DNA of 26,697 bases from positions 1 through 26,697 of the forward strand of contig DCFT01000085.1 of NCBI GenBank assembly GCA_002319885.1, given 5' to 3'. Both the position numbers and the translations under genes were made by a program. The notes under the pieces were generated by a model that had not been told where the DNA came from, made no database searches, and was given only the letters and a program-made list of their open reading frames with translations. The first letter of the stretch is position 1; every line of letters starts with the position of its first letter. Of this stretch, positions 8,363 to 16,833 are shown one piece after another. The stretch is from Bacteroidales bacterium UBA1797. Lineage in GTDB: Bacteria > Bacteroidota > Bacteroidia > Bacteroidales > VadinHA17.

Positions 8363-10918
8363 ATGAAAACCAGTACTATGTTGAAGCAGATACTTAAGGT
8401 ATTATTTCCTGTTTTTATATCCTTATTTTCATTCCCGGCTTACAATCAGATCAAGCCTCAGATAAATATCCTGCAGCCATTTTCAGTAACCCATCCATTA
8501 GATGAAATTGTTGTTTTATGTCAGCCGGCAGGATATCTGTCCATAACTGATGGAAAAGGCGTTGAATATCTAAAAACTTATGCATCAGACAAACTAAGCT
8601 TTCTTGCAGGTGGCGCACCGGGTATACAAACAGCCTCACTCTCCGATAAGAGTGGTAATATGATTTGCAGTACTAAATTCTATGTTGAAGCGCAAACTGA
8701 CATCTCTGACGGAGGTAAAATATCAGAATTATTCAAACTACTGCACAATGGAATGCTTGTATACTCACTCTCTGGTTATGAGGAAGTTATATGGAACAGC
8801 AAAACTTATCGGTATTTCGTAAACTGGGTACTTGATAATAATAACACCATGAAGGGCATGCAATATTTTAGCCCTTATAGCCGCGATCTGGTTGACCTGT
8901 TCAGGGAAAACCAGAAATCAGACGGGATGATATGGAGTTTCGTTCAGCCCGACAAAGGTGATTATCATTACTTCGAGACTGCATACAGCTATCTTGGTTA
9001 TTTCAATCGTGATAAAGGTGCATGGTTTGTCCGTCAGCCTAATGAGAATCATGTGGAATATAACTATGTGAATATGATTTATCAGCATTGGAAAGCAAGT
9101 GGTGATACTGAATGGATGAAGGAAAGTCTGGATTGTGCTGCCCGGGCATTAGATTTCTGCGTTACCGATACACTTCACTGGTCAAAACGTTTTCAACTTC
9201 TAAAAAGACCATATTGCATTGATTCATGGGACTTTCAGGTTGACGATGAATACACTCCACCGGCACCGCTAAGTCCTACTATGGTAGTCGTCCCTGGAAA
9301 AACCAGGTACGGGATTTTCTTCGGAGATAATACCGGTTATTATGAGGCTTGCAACCAGATTGCTGAAATGCTTGATTACTCAGGCTTTACTGATAAAGCA
9401 AAAAAATACAGGATTCGTGGTAAAGAAATTCTGGAAAGGCTTATTGCCCTTTCCTGGAATGGCAAATTTTTCACTCACTTCATTGAAGAAGATCCCAGTG
9501 TAAAAAGAGATCTCGGAGTTGACGAAAAGTCACAGATTGCCCAGGGAAATATGTATTCACTTAACAGAGGACTTTCTCATGCCATGAATGTAGATATTAT
9601 AAAAACTTATCTTGACCTCAGAACAAAACTACCGGTTGGTTCTCCAGGCGAGTGGTATTCGATTTTCCCTCCCTTCGAGAAAGGGTTCGGTCATCATGAT
9701 GAAAAATGGCAATATATGAACGGGGGCATGGCCGGACATGCAATGGGGGAAATGGCAAGAGGAGCTTATGAAAACGGATATGAGAAATATGCGTCAGGTG
9801 TTATGGACACAATGCTTATGCTTATAAAAAAGTATGGAAACCGGCTATGGTTTGCTTATACAGGATCCATCCCTCCTCCTCCACCTGAACCAACATTTAA
9901 AAAGCTTGATATCAGCGACAAGGCTAACATGGATTTATGGGATAAGGCCAGTACAGGAGTCTTTACATGGATGAATACCGGACAATCTTCTGGAAACGAT
10001 ATGAGAGGCCTGCCTGTTGGGTCTCAGCACTTTCATAACATACCTTTCGACGTTATAGATCCGGAAATAAATCAGCGACGGGCTGTAGCAGCAGTATCAA
10101 CTACGAAAGGATTTCCCCTGCAAATAGAAATTCCTGTTAATGATATAGCAGCATCCGTTTATCTGTTGCATTCGTCGTCTGATAATATACCTGACAATGT
10201 TGCCGGAGCCATTGGGTTTATTTATGAAGATGGAAGCAAGGCATCACGTTACCTTTTTAAAGGAAAAGAGGTTACCAACTGGTGGTTTTCTGACCTTGAA
10301 AATGACTATGCAGGTATTGCCTGGTGGGGCCCAAATCTCAGGAGTACCAAGGTCGGCATTTGCTGGGCTGCTATAGACAACCCATTCCCCGACAAAAAAA
10401 TCAATAAACTGATATTTGATGCACCTCTGGAAGGTGGGATTTATGCTGTCCTTGGAGTAACCCTTTCGAATCAAAAGCACTATGTTAAACCTAAAGGCGA
10501 GTCATTTGGCGGGCCAGATAACTGGGCAGCAGCAAATGGAATGGCAGCACTGGTTGAGGGTCTTGCCGGAGTTAAAAATGAAGGACTTGCTTTTAATAAG
10601 GTAAATTTTTCACCAAGGTGGCCTTCGGATGCTGTTGATTCTGTAAATGTTACTGTACAATTATCGGCATCGAAGGCCTATGTGGCTTATCAGTATCATC
10701 TTAATACAGCTAAAAAGGAAATAGATATAAAAATTACCGGAAGTGGAAATGAGATTAATAATCATATTCTGTTGCCACTGAATTGCATAGGAGTGAAATC
10801 AGTATCTGTTGATGGGAAACCGGTTAATTTTACTTTATCTAAGATTGAAAACTCTTCATATGCAGATTTCGATATTGCTTTGCCAAAGGTTCATCTTTTA
10901 AAAATTACTTATAAATAA
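8363..10918 (+). CDS. Exported six-hairpin (alpha/alpha-barrel) glycosidase-like protein, family unassigned
   Basis: About 851 residues. The first ATG of the frame is 8333, but I prefer ATG 8363 because it places KTSTMLKQILKVLFPVFISLF at the N-terminus as a normal signal peptide, cleaved near the PAYNQ sequence. An N-terminal beta-rich domain of about 100 residues is followed by a helical region with aromatic- and acid-rich motifs (YFSPYSRDL, SDGMIWSF, DYHYFETAYSYLGYF, YNYVNMIYQHW, CIDSWDFQVDDEY). Further on come WYSIFPPF and YMNGGMAGHAMGEMARGAYENG, as in six-hairpin glycosidases, then a C-terminal beta domain starting around FHNIPFDVID. A proline run (SIPPPPPEP) lies between them. I cannot place it in a numbered GH family. 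As the last gene after susCD it is probably the locus's enzyme for cutting or trimming the glycan. Confidence 0.75.
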   Translation: MKTSTMLKQILKVLFPVFISLFSFPAYNQIKPQINILQPFSVTHPLDEIVVLCQPAGYLSITDGKGVEYLKTYASDKLSFLAGGAPGIQTASLSDKSGNMICSTKFYVEAQTDISDGGKISELFKLLHNGMLVYSLSGYEEVIWNSKTYRYFVNWVLDNNNTMKGMQYFSPYSRDLVDLFRENQKSDGMIWSFVQPDKGDYHYFETAYSYLGYFNRDKGAWFVRQPNENHVEYNYVNMIYQHWKASGDTEWMKESLDCAARALDFCVTDTLHWSKRFQLLKRPYCIDSWDFQVDDEYTPPAPLSPTMVVVPGKTRYGIFFGDNTGYYEACNQIAEMLDYSGFTDKAKKYRIRGKEILERLIALSWNGKFFTHFIEEDPSVKRDLGVDEKSQIAQGNMYSLNRGLSHAMNVDIIKTYLDLRTKLPVGSPGEWYSIFPPFEKGFGHHDEKWQYMNGGMAGHAMGEMARGAYENGYEKYASGVMDTMLMLIKKYGNRLWFAYTGSIPPPPPEPTFKKLDISDKANMDLWDKASTGVFTWMNTGQSSGNDMRGLPVGSQHFHNIPFDVIDPEINQRRAVAAVSTTKGFPLQIEIPVNDIAASVYLLHSSSDNIPDNVAGAIGFIYEDGSKASRYLFKGKEVTNWWFSDLENDYAGIAWWGPNLRSTKVGICWAAIDNPFPDKKINKLIFDAPLEGGIYAVLGVTLSNQKHYVKPKGESFGGPDNWAAANGMAALVEGLAGVKNEGLAFNKVNFSPRWPSDAVDSVNVTVQLSASKAYVAYQYHLNTAKKEIDIKITGSGNEINNHILLPLNCIGVKSVSVDGKPVNFTLSKIENSSYADFDIALPKVHLLKITYK

Positions 10919-10995
10919 TCAAAGAGTAAATCTCATGTTGAAAGTGCCATCATAAGTTGGCAGCTGCAAATATGAAATCTGCCTGCCGGCATATA

Positions 10996-12612
10996 TTACT
11001 TAATTATGATATTCCTGGTATTTTCAAGATAAAGCTTGGCACCGGCAATATCCTTTATTTCTTTACCGCAAACATTCAGATTTTCTATTGTGACATCCTC
11101 AACCATATGAGCCTTATCTGATCCTGAAAATACAGAAAAAGGGAAAGGCCCATCGACAACACTAATATTTTTCAGAGTAATATCTTTAATATAGCCGCGG
11201 AACTTCCCGTGGCTTTCTTTCTCAGCGTCTGTAACCTTTAGGACATTATCCCATATTCCATTGAGATACAATCTTTTTGCCTCAACATTATCGCGGGTAC
11301 CATCTTCAGAATAAACTGACCTGAATATTGCCAGATCAAATAATTTCTGATCAGCATTTTCAACTCTTAGATTGTCTATCAGAATATTACTAACGATACC
11401 TCTTCGTGCATTATGTATACTGAATACCGCTCCACTTTCCACATGAATAATATCATTATCAATGAAAAATATATTACTGACATTACCTGAAAGTTCAAAA
11501 CCTATTTCCAGTGCATTTCCCCAGGCAGCATTCCAGAAAACACAGTTTTTTACAGTAACACTGTCGACAGGAAAGAAGGGGCCGGATAGAAGTTGGTTAT
11601 CTCCCTGATCATAAGCCAGCTGTCCTGTAGGATGTCGCCCGGATAATTTCTGCTCAGTTGAAGAAGATGGTTTTGCATGGCTCTTAAGTGCGATACAATC
11701 ATCTTTGGTGCGAATAAAACTGTTCGTTATTCTTATGTTTTTTGTACTTACAATGTCAATGCCGTCATCTGAGTTATTATCACTCACGATTTTAATATTG
11801 TTTATATTCACATTATTACAGAGGGCAGGTACAACATCCCAGGTTTTGCTATTGTATAGCGTAATACCATCAATTGTTACATCTCTGCATTCAGATAACA
11901 AAATCAATCCATTAATGTCTCCTCCCCTTGCCTCAAATTTCCCGTATCCATTAGTCTTATTTACACTTGCACAGGAGTCCATGAATTGTTTGCTATAAGA
12001 GCCATCAAGTATTCCATGCCCAAAGACTTTGATATTATGTACATTTTTACCTGTAATATTCCCAACAACAATTGCTCCTTCTTCAATATAGACTTGTTGG
12101 TTATCCTTTAAAATAATGGTGCCCGGATAATGGATCTTACCTCTCTCAAAATAAAGTACATTTTTATCGCTCCTTAAGGGTTTGTCAGTTTCGGGAGAGT
12201 TGGCAAAAAGGAAAATGGGAATTTTAATTGTCCCATTAATTTCAATACTAAACTGACCCGGCCTGGTGATCCGGAATGAAATTGTACTATCACTTTTAAT
12301 TATCGGTTTAATTCCTGAAGAGAGAGGCCTTAAATCAGCCCACTTGACATCGCGGGTCAGGCACTTGATAACTATATCAACCGGTTTATTCATATCAAAA
12401 CTGCAAAAAGCAACAGGAATTGGTGAAGAATAAACGAGTACATTCTTGCTGTCAACAGTTACTCTGAATTCTGAAGAGGGTGCAAAACTTGCCGGAGAAA
12501 CAGGAATAACAATCCGCGATTGAGCAATAGCCAAATCCGACCACAGGAGTATGACAATTATCAATGACAACATGCATTTTAAAAAATTCCGGAAAATTAG
12601 TTGCTTATTCAT
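10996..12612 (-). CDS. Exported GH28-like right-handed beta-helix glycoside hydrolase
   Basis: About 538 residues from the ATG at 12612. The open frame extends five codons further to a TTG, but the ATG is the better start and gives a clean signal peptide (CMLSLIIVILLWSDLAIAQ). An N-terminal beta-sandwich (about 35-150, with PLSSGIKPII and FANSPETDKP) precedes a parallel beta-helix full of N-V-x-I-x-N-I turns. Acid motifs match the GH28 catalytic pair: NSDDGID at about 280-286 and KDDCIALKS at about 303-311. The GH28 'GHG' site is replaced by WGNALEIGFE (about 364-373), so the histidine is missing. Related sandwich-plus-helix proteins in Bacteroidota are usually labelled GH28 polygalacturonase; a GH49-like activity is the alternative. 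Pectic substrates are likely but not proven. It is convergent with the gene before it (77-base gap). Confidence 0.82.
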   Translation of the reverse strand: MNKQLIFRNFLKCMLSLIIVILLWSDLAIAQSRIVIPVSPASFAPSSEFRVTVDSKNVLVYSSPIPVAFCSFDMNKPVDIVIKCLTRDVKWADLRPLSSGIKPIIKSDSTISFRITRPGQFSIEINGTIKIPIFLFANSPETDKPLRSDKNVLYFERGKIHYPGTIILKDNQQVYIEEGAIVVGNITGKNVHNIKVFGHGILDGSYSKQFMDSCASVNKTNGYGKFEARGGDINGLILLSECRDVTIDGITLYNSKTWDVVPALCNNVNINNIKIVSDNNSDDGIDIVSTKNIRITNSFIRTKDDCIALKSHAKPSSSTEQKLSGRHPTGQLAYDQGDNQLLSGPFFPVDSVTVKNCVFWNAAWGNALEIGFELSGNVSNIFFIDNDIIHVESGAVFSIHNARRGIVSNILIDNLRVENADQKLFDLAIFRSVYSEDGTRDNVEAKRLYLNGIWDNVLKVTDAEKESHGKFRGYIKDITLKNISVVDGPFPFSVFSGSDKAHMVEDVTIENLNVCGKEIKDIAGAKLYLENTRNIIIK

Positions 12613-13116
12613 TTTGTATACTTTCAAGATAATAATTTAAGAATGAAGATAAAGAAAGATCCTTAATCCACCAAGCTGATTTTCAAAGTTTTTGTTACTC
12701 TCAGATTATAGAGTGCTACTCGATTCATATCATAATAAAAACAAGAGAGTGCTTACAAAACCATATATAAACGCATAGATACATTTCATATTAGTCAGAT
12801 TTAAAAGATCCTACTCAAAAGTTCGATTCTAATCCTACTACACCATAGTCAGGCAGACCTAGATCACAATAGATACAGAGTGGTTTTTTCCTTTACAAAT
12901 ATACCCTGATTAGTTAAAAATTAATTATCTTAGATTCCGGAATAAGTATTTAATGCATCAGGCTAGATTGTAGGAAATTTTTAAATCGGGAAAATTAGTA
13001 TTCTTTTTGCGGAGAAAACCTGACGGATTTTTTTGTTAACAAGCTGTCTTGCTTTAACTTAAATAGTCAAAGCAGGATTCGGTTATATGATATTATACTG
13101 AAATCAAATTTTCCAT
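12613..13116. other. Divergent intergenic region, 504 bp
   Basis: AT-rich spacer between the minus-strand GH28-like gene and the plus-strand Ig-like operon. It must hold promoters for both directions. On the minus strand TATATTTG (12903 to 12896) fits the Bacteroidota -7 consensus. I see no open frame with coding character and no strong hairpin. An eight-base direct repeat (AGAGTGCT) occurs twice near 12711-12754. Confidence 0.5.
12896..12903 (-). promoter_or_regulatory. Candidate -7 element for the GH28-like gene
   Basis: Read on the minus strand this is TATATTTG, an exact match to TAnnTTTG, the -7 box of the main Bacteroidota sigma factor. No clear TTTG -33 box is found at the usual 19-21 base spacing, and the resulting leader would be about 280 bases, so the call is weak. 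Confidence 0.25.
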
Positions 13117-14217
13117 TTGACTGAATTTACAGGAAATATCGTAGAAAGCGCTTTACCTGCCATCCGGCACGCGGGAAGGAGAATTAATATAAACAGGTTT
13201 CTGACCAAAGCCGGAGTCTGGGTTATAGGGACCTCTGTGTGGCTGCATACAACAATCACTTTCCCGGAAATTTCACCCCCACCCGATGAAACAATGACTA
13301 TAATAAGTCAGCCCCAGCCCCAGACAGACTGCTATGGGAACCATGTGGAGTTTTCGGTAACTGTAGACGGAACCACAGGAACAGTATTTTACCAGTGGCA
13401 ACAAAAATCGCCAGGTGGTAACTTTTCTGATATTATCGGTGAAAACAGCTCTTTACTTTCCATTGATAATATCGGAGTTAACGGACAAAATGTAAATGGC
13501 ACGGAATACCGTGTATTGATCACTGATGAAACATGTACATTAATATCTGATCCTGCCTTATTAAGCATAAACTCTATTACTTCACTTACCCCTGTGGTAG
13601 TAAATTCAACTATATGCAGCGGAGGAAGTATAGTGTATAGTGTCTTTACTGAAGGAGAAGTAAGCAATAATGGTTATCAGTGGGCGTGGAACAATGGTTC
13701 AGGCTGGACTTTTTTATCAGACGGCGGAGCATATTCAGGAACGACGACCGCACAATTGACTATTTCGAACGCAACTACCGGTCAAAGCGGTTCTTACCGC
13801 GTATCTGTAATTTTTAACACACTCAACCAGCCTTCAGGCGATCCTACCTGTGTTGAAACAAGTTTCACCAGGGAAAGGAATCTTGTAGTCAGAGAACCAC
13901 TATTACCTCCTGTCGCTTCCGGAAACCAGCAGATTTGTCCTGGAGCTGTTCCTTTCATACTCACAGCAACTCCGGCATCAGGGGGATCAGGTTCCGGCTA
14001 TATTTATCAATGGCAGAGCAGCCACTACGGGGCTGTATGGAATGATCTCACAGGGGCAAACGGCCTGTCGTATACACCTTCCCCTCTATTATCAACAACC
14101 TATTACAGGATCAGTGCCACGGACACAGGAACACTTCATTGCGGAACTGTTTACAGCGAACCTGTTTTGATTACAGTTTTATCCCTGCCAGCTACATCTT
14201 CAATTTACCATAGATAA
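13117..14217 (+). CDS. Secreted Ig-like repeat protein with C-terminal IYHR tail
   Basis: Up to 366 residues. No ATG or GTG begins this frame before residue 59; the only standard start after the in-frame TGA at 13099 is TTG 13117. AAGGAG (13176-13181) lies seven bases before an ATA codon (13189), which may mark a rare or mutated start. A hydrophobic export segment follows (AGVWVIGTSVWLHTTITF). The rest is three Ig/PKD-like beta-sandwich units, each with paired Cys and Y/W-Q-W cores (FYQWQQ, YQWAWNNGSGW, YIYQWQS) and ending in an I-T-V strand. The last ten residues are LPATSSIYHR, nearly the same as the end of the next protein. It is first in a four-gene operon with T9SS type B and PorP/SprF genes, so a secreted or surface structural role is likely. 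No enzyme motif is visible. Confidence 0.75.
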   Translation: MTEFTGNIVESALPAIRHAGRRININRFLTKAGVWVIGTSVWLHTTITFPEISPPPDETMTIISQPQPQTDCYGNHVEFSVTVDGTTGTVFYQWQQKSPGGNFSDIIGENSSLLSIDNIGVNGQNVNGTEYRVLITDETCTLISDPALLSINSITSLTPVVVNSTICSGGSIVYSVFTEGEVSNNGYQWAWNNGSGWTFLSDGGAYSGTTTAQLTISNATTGQSGSYRVSVIFNTLNQPSGDPTCVETSFTRERNLVVREPLLPPVASGNQQICPGAVPFILTATPASGGSGSGYIYQWQSSHYGAVWNDLTGANGLSYTPSPLLSTTYYRISATDTGTLHCGTVYSEPVLITVLSLPATSSIYHR

Positions 14218-14253
14218 ATCCACATTAAATATTACCAGATAAAAATTAAAACT

Positions 14254-14973
14254 ATGAAAACACTTAAACAACAAAATGGAAAACACGGGAAAGAAGCCCA
14301 AAAAGAAGTAATCAGAACATCAAAGAATCTATTTTCTCCTGTTTCAGGACTTCTGATACTTAAATTTTCAATCATTCTTTTGCTTTCAGTGTACTCGACT
14401 GGAGCATTGGCTCAGAGTGATCCAAATCCGACACAAACAGTATCTGTTGGGAATGAACCTTACTTAGTTACAGCTACAACCGGGTCCACATATACCTGGA
14501 CTATAACACCAGGTACCTCCGGTACAGAATGGAAAATAAATGGAACAGGAAATAATATTACAGTAGATTGGAACAGTGCTGGTATTTATACTTTATCAGT
14601 AGTGGAGAAAAATGCGGGAGGATGCGATGGACAGCCCCGTCAGGTTGTCGTTACTGTGAATGATAGACCTAATGTAATAGCAACTCCTTCATCTGAAGCC
14701 ATCTGTAGTGGTAAGGCAACAAATATTTCTTTGTCCAGCAATAACGGAAATGCTACTTTCACCTGGACAGCTGCTCTGACAAGCGGTACAGCATCAGGAT
14801 TCACTGACGGAGGTGGTGTAATTATTGCTCAGACACTTACAAATACTACAGCAGCTGCGGCAACTGTTACCTACACTGTTACGCCTTCTGTAAATGGAGT
14901 TACGGGAACTCCCATAACTGTTGTAGTAACAGTCTATCCATTACCTTCCACCTCACCCATCTATCACAACTAA
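14254..14973 (+). CDS. Secreted Ig-like protein with C-terminal IYHN tail
   Basis: A 239-residue exported protein. The N-terminus is long and basic for about 30 residues, then has a hydrophobic segment (LILKFSIILLLSVYSTGALA) with probable cleavage before QSDPNP. Two PKD/Ig-like domains follow: one with STYTWTITPGTSGTEWKING and ITVDWNSAGIYTLSVVE, the other with ICSGKATNISLSSNNG, FTWTAAL and TVTYTVTPSVNG. These are the units found in large Bacteroidota adhesins. It ends VTVYPLPSTSPIYHN, closely matching the end of the upstream protein. Gaps of 36 bases before and 19 bases after place it inside the operon. It has no type B or A sorting domain of its own, so how it is retained or displayed is unknown; the shared tail is the obvious candidate signal. 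Confidence 0.85.
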   Translation: MKTLKQQNGKHGKEAQKEVIRTSKNLFSPVSGLLILKFSIILLLSVYSTGALAQSDPNPTQTVSVGNEPYLVTATTGSTYTWTITPGTSGTEWKINGTGNNITVDWNSAGIYTLSVVEKNAGGCDGQPRQVVVTVNDRPNVIATPSSEAICSGKATNISLSSNNGNATFTWTAALTSGTASGFTDGGGVIIAQTLTNTTAAAATVTYTVTPSVNGVTGTPITVVVTVYPLPSTSPIYHN

Positions 14974-14992
14974 GTGATCAGATTGAATACTG

Positions 14993-15574
14993 ATGCTTAA
15001 CAGGCACTTATATATACTATTATTCGGCATAGTAATGCTCAGCACCCTGAAGGCAGAAGGGCAGGCATCTATGCCGGATAATGTATGTATTGGACAGTTC
15101 AGACATTATTATGTTGATTATAATCCGGGTTCAACTTATAAATGGTGGATTGATGGGATTCTTCAGGAGGGCTATTCTACAAATGAATTCTTTTTTACGT
15201 GGAACACTTCAAAAACCTATCTGTTGGAAGTGCAGGAACAATCAGCAGACGGCTGTGAGGGAGAGGTGAGATCAGAAAATATTATTGTGGCCGGACCAAT
15301 TCAAAATGAACTGATAATTCCTGAAGCCTTCTCTCCAAACGGAGATCTTATTAATGACCTCTGGAAAATTGGCAACATTGATTTTTACCCCCAGGCTGAA
15401 ATCACAATATATAACAGATGGGGGCAGCTGGTATGGAAGTCAGAACGAGGCTATCCCCAGCCGTGGAACGGGAAAAGCAATGGGGCTGATTTACCAGTTG
15501 ACTCATATCACTATGTTATTGATTTACATAACGATACTAAGCCGCTTATTGGCGTAATAACAATTGTAAAATGA
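14993..15574 (+). CDS. Small secreted protein with T9SS type B (gliding-associated) C-terminal sorting domain
   Basis: A 193-residue protein. Signal peptide to about residue 25 (YILLFGIVMLSTLKAEGQA). One PKD/Ig-like domain at about 28-100 (NVCIGQFRHYYVDY, STYKWWIDG, FFTWNTSKTYLLEVQE). The last ~88 residues are the type B C-terminal domain: LIIPEAFSPNGDLINDLWKI, YPQAEITIYNRWGQLVWKS, PWNGKSNGADLPVDSYHYVI and a final GVITIVK strand. This domain sends proteins through the type IX secretion system and needs a PorP/SprF partner, which is encoded next (19-base gap). Type B cargo is usually very large, so a carrier with only one extra domain is unusual and may be an anchor or cap for the upstream Ig-like proteins. 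That role is inferred. Confidence 0.92.
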   Translation: MLNRHLYILLFGIVMLSTLKAEGQASMPDNVCIGQFRHYYVDYNPGSTYKWWIDGILQEGYSTNEFFFTWNTSKTYLLEVQEQSADGCEGEVRSENIIVAGPIQNELIIPEAFSPNGDLINDLWKIGNIDFYPQAEITIYNRWGQLVWKSERGYPQPWNGKSNGADLPVDSYHYVIDLHNDTKPLIGVITIVK

Positions 15575-15593
15575 AAAAAACATTCTTGAATTT

Positions 15594-16592
15594 ATGAAAA
15601 AGCTGGCCTACTTATTTCTGTTCGTTGTTATTGTGCAGAGATCTTATGCCCAGCAGTTACCTTTGTTCAATCAGTATCATTATAATATATTCCTGATTAA
15701 CCCCGCACATGCCGGCAGTGAAGGAAATACAAGCTTTAACCTAACCACAAGGGAACAATGGGTGGGATATTCAGGTGCACCCAGAACATATTCCATAAGC
15801 TGGGAAACCAGAATTCTTAAAAGAGGTTATAAAATCAAAAAGTCTGTTTTTAACCAACCATCTTTTGTCCCCAAAAATGATGGTAAGATAGGTTTAGGTG
15901 CCTATGTATTCAACGATAGAAACGGCCTTATAAGGAGGACAGGTTTCCAGACAACATTCTCATATCACTTATGGCTTCATAAATTCACCCAATTATCAAT
16001 GGGTTTGGCATTCACGGGATATCATTTTATTATTAACGCAAATGAACTAAGTTTTAAAGACAAGAATGAACCCTGGCTAAATAATAATTTGCGCAGAGGT
16101 GTGTTTATTCCTGATTCTGAATTTGGAATTTATATCCTAAATCCTAAATTCGATATTGGTTTTTCTGCACTTCAGTTATTTGGCGCCGCTGTCAAAATAG
16201 GCGATTATGCATATAGAAAATTCAGGATGGACAGACACTTTTATACCTTTGGAACATATAGTTTTTCAGCAGGAAGCAAAACTGAGTTTGAACCTTCAGT
16301 TCTCTTTAAAATTTCAGAACAACTAAAACCACAAGCTGATATTGGACTTACCTATGTCTACGATCAAAGCATTTGGACAGGACTAACATACCGAACCGAT
16401 GGCGGGTTGATTGCTAACATAAGGTTTAAATATATCCCTGACCATTCAAAATGGATTGCAGCTTATTTTGGATATGCAGTCGATTTTACTCTTAATGAGA
16501 TCCAGAGTGTGACATACGGTACTCATGAATTGACTGTATCAATAAAATTTGGCGATAGTACAAGAAAATACAGGTGGCTCGATCGCTATTAA
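15594..16592 (+). CDS. PorP/SprF family type IX secretion outer-membrane protein
   Basis: A 332-residue outer-membrane beta-barrel protein. The signal peptide ends at SYAQ and is followed by the hallmark QLPLFNQYHYNIFLINPAHAG. Later features are TTREQWVGYSGAPRTYSISW, GKIGLGAYVFNDRNG and many alternating barrel strands, ending in VSIKFGDST near the C-terminus. Members act with the type IX system in secretion and attachment of proteins carrying type B sorting domains, as the SprF-SprB pairing does in Flavobacterium. One such protein is encoded directly upstream, so the two are probably a dedicated pair. Length is normal. It is the last gene of the operon, with a terminator-like hairpin 66 bases after its stop. 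Confidence 0.93.
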   Translation: MKKLAYLFLFVVIVQRSYAQQLPLFNQYHYNIFLINPAHAGSEGNTSFNLTTREQWVGYSGAPRTYSISWETRILKRGYKIKKSVFNQPSFVPKNDGKIGLGAYVFNDRNGLIRRTGFQTTFSYHLWLHKFTQLSMGLAFTGYHFIINANELSFKDKNEPWLNNNLRRGVFIPDSEFGIYILNPKFDIGFSALQLFGAAVKIGDYAYRKFRMDRHFYTFGTYSFSAGSKTEFEPSVLFKISEQLKPQADIGLTYVYDQSIWTGLTYRTDGGLIANIRFKYIPDHSKWIAAYFGYAVDFTLNEIQSVTYGTHELTVSIKFGDSTRKYRWLDRY

Positions 16593-16657
16593 TATATGGA
16601 AAATGCACTCTTTTAATGAACTATAGCAACTATTGTAATGTCAAAGGTCAATGAAGG

Positions 16658-16686
16658 AAAATGAGATATAAAGTTTCATTTTTTTT
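16658..16686 (+). terminator. Intrinsic terminator of the Ig-like/SprF operon
   Basis: AAAATGAGA (16658-16666) pairs with TTTCATTTT (16674-16682) over nine positions, one of them a G-T wobble, and the T run continues to 16686. It sits after the last gene of the plus-strand operon and before the convergent ammonia-lyase gene. The stem is A/T-rich, so strength is uncertain. Confidence 0.5.
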
Positions 16687-16833
16687 ACCCACACCCGTAT
16701 TTCTTCTGTTAGCTGAAATGATTTTACAATGCCAATGAGAATAGCCATCATTTCATATGCCTGGGTATATGTTGTTTTTCTTATCGCAATTCCAAATAGC
16801 GTATTTACAGAGATATTAATACATTATTCTATT

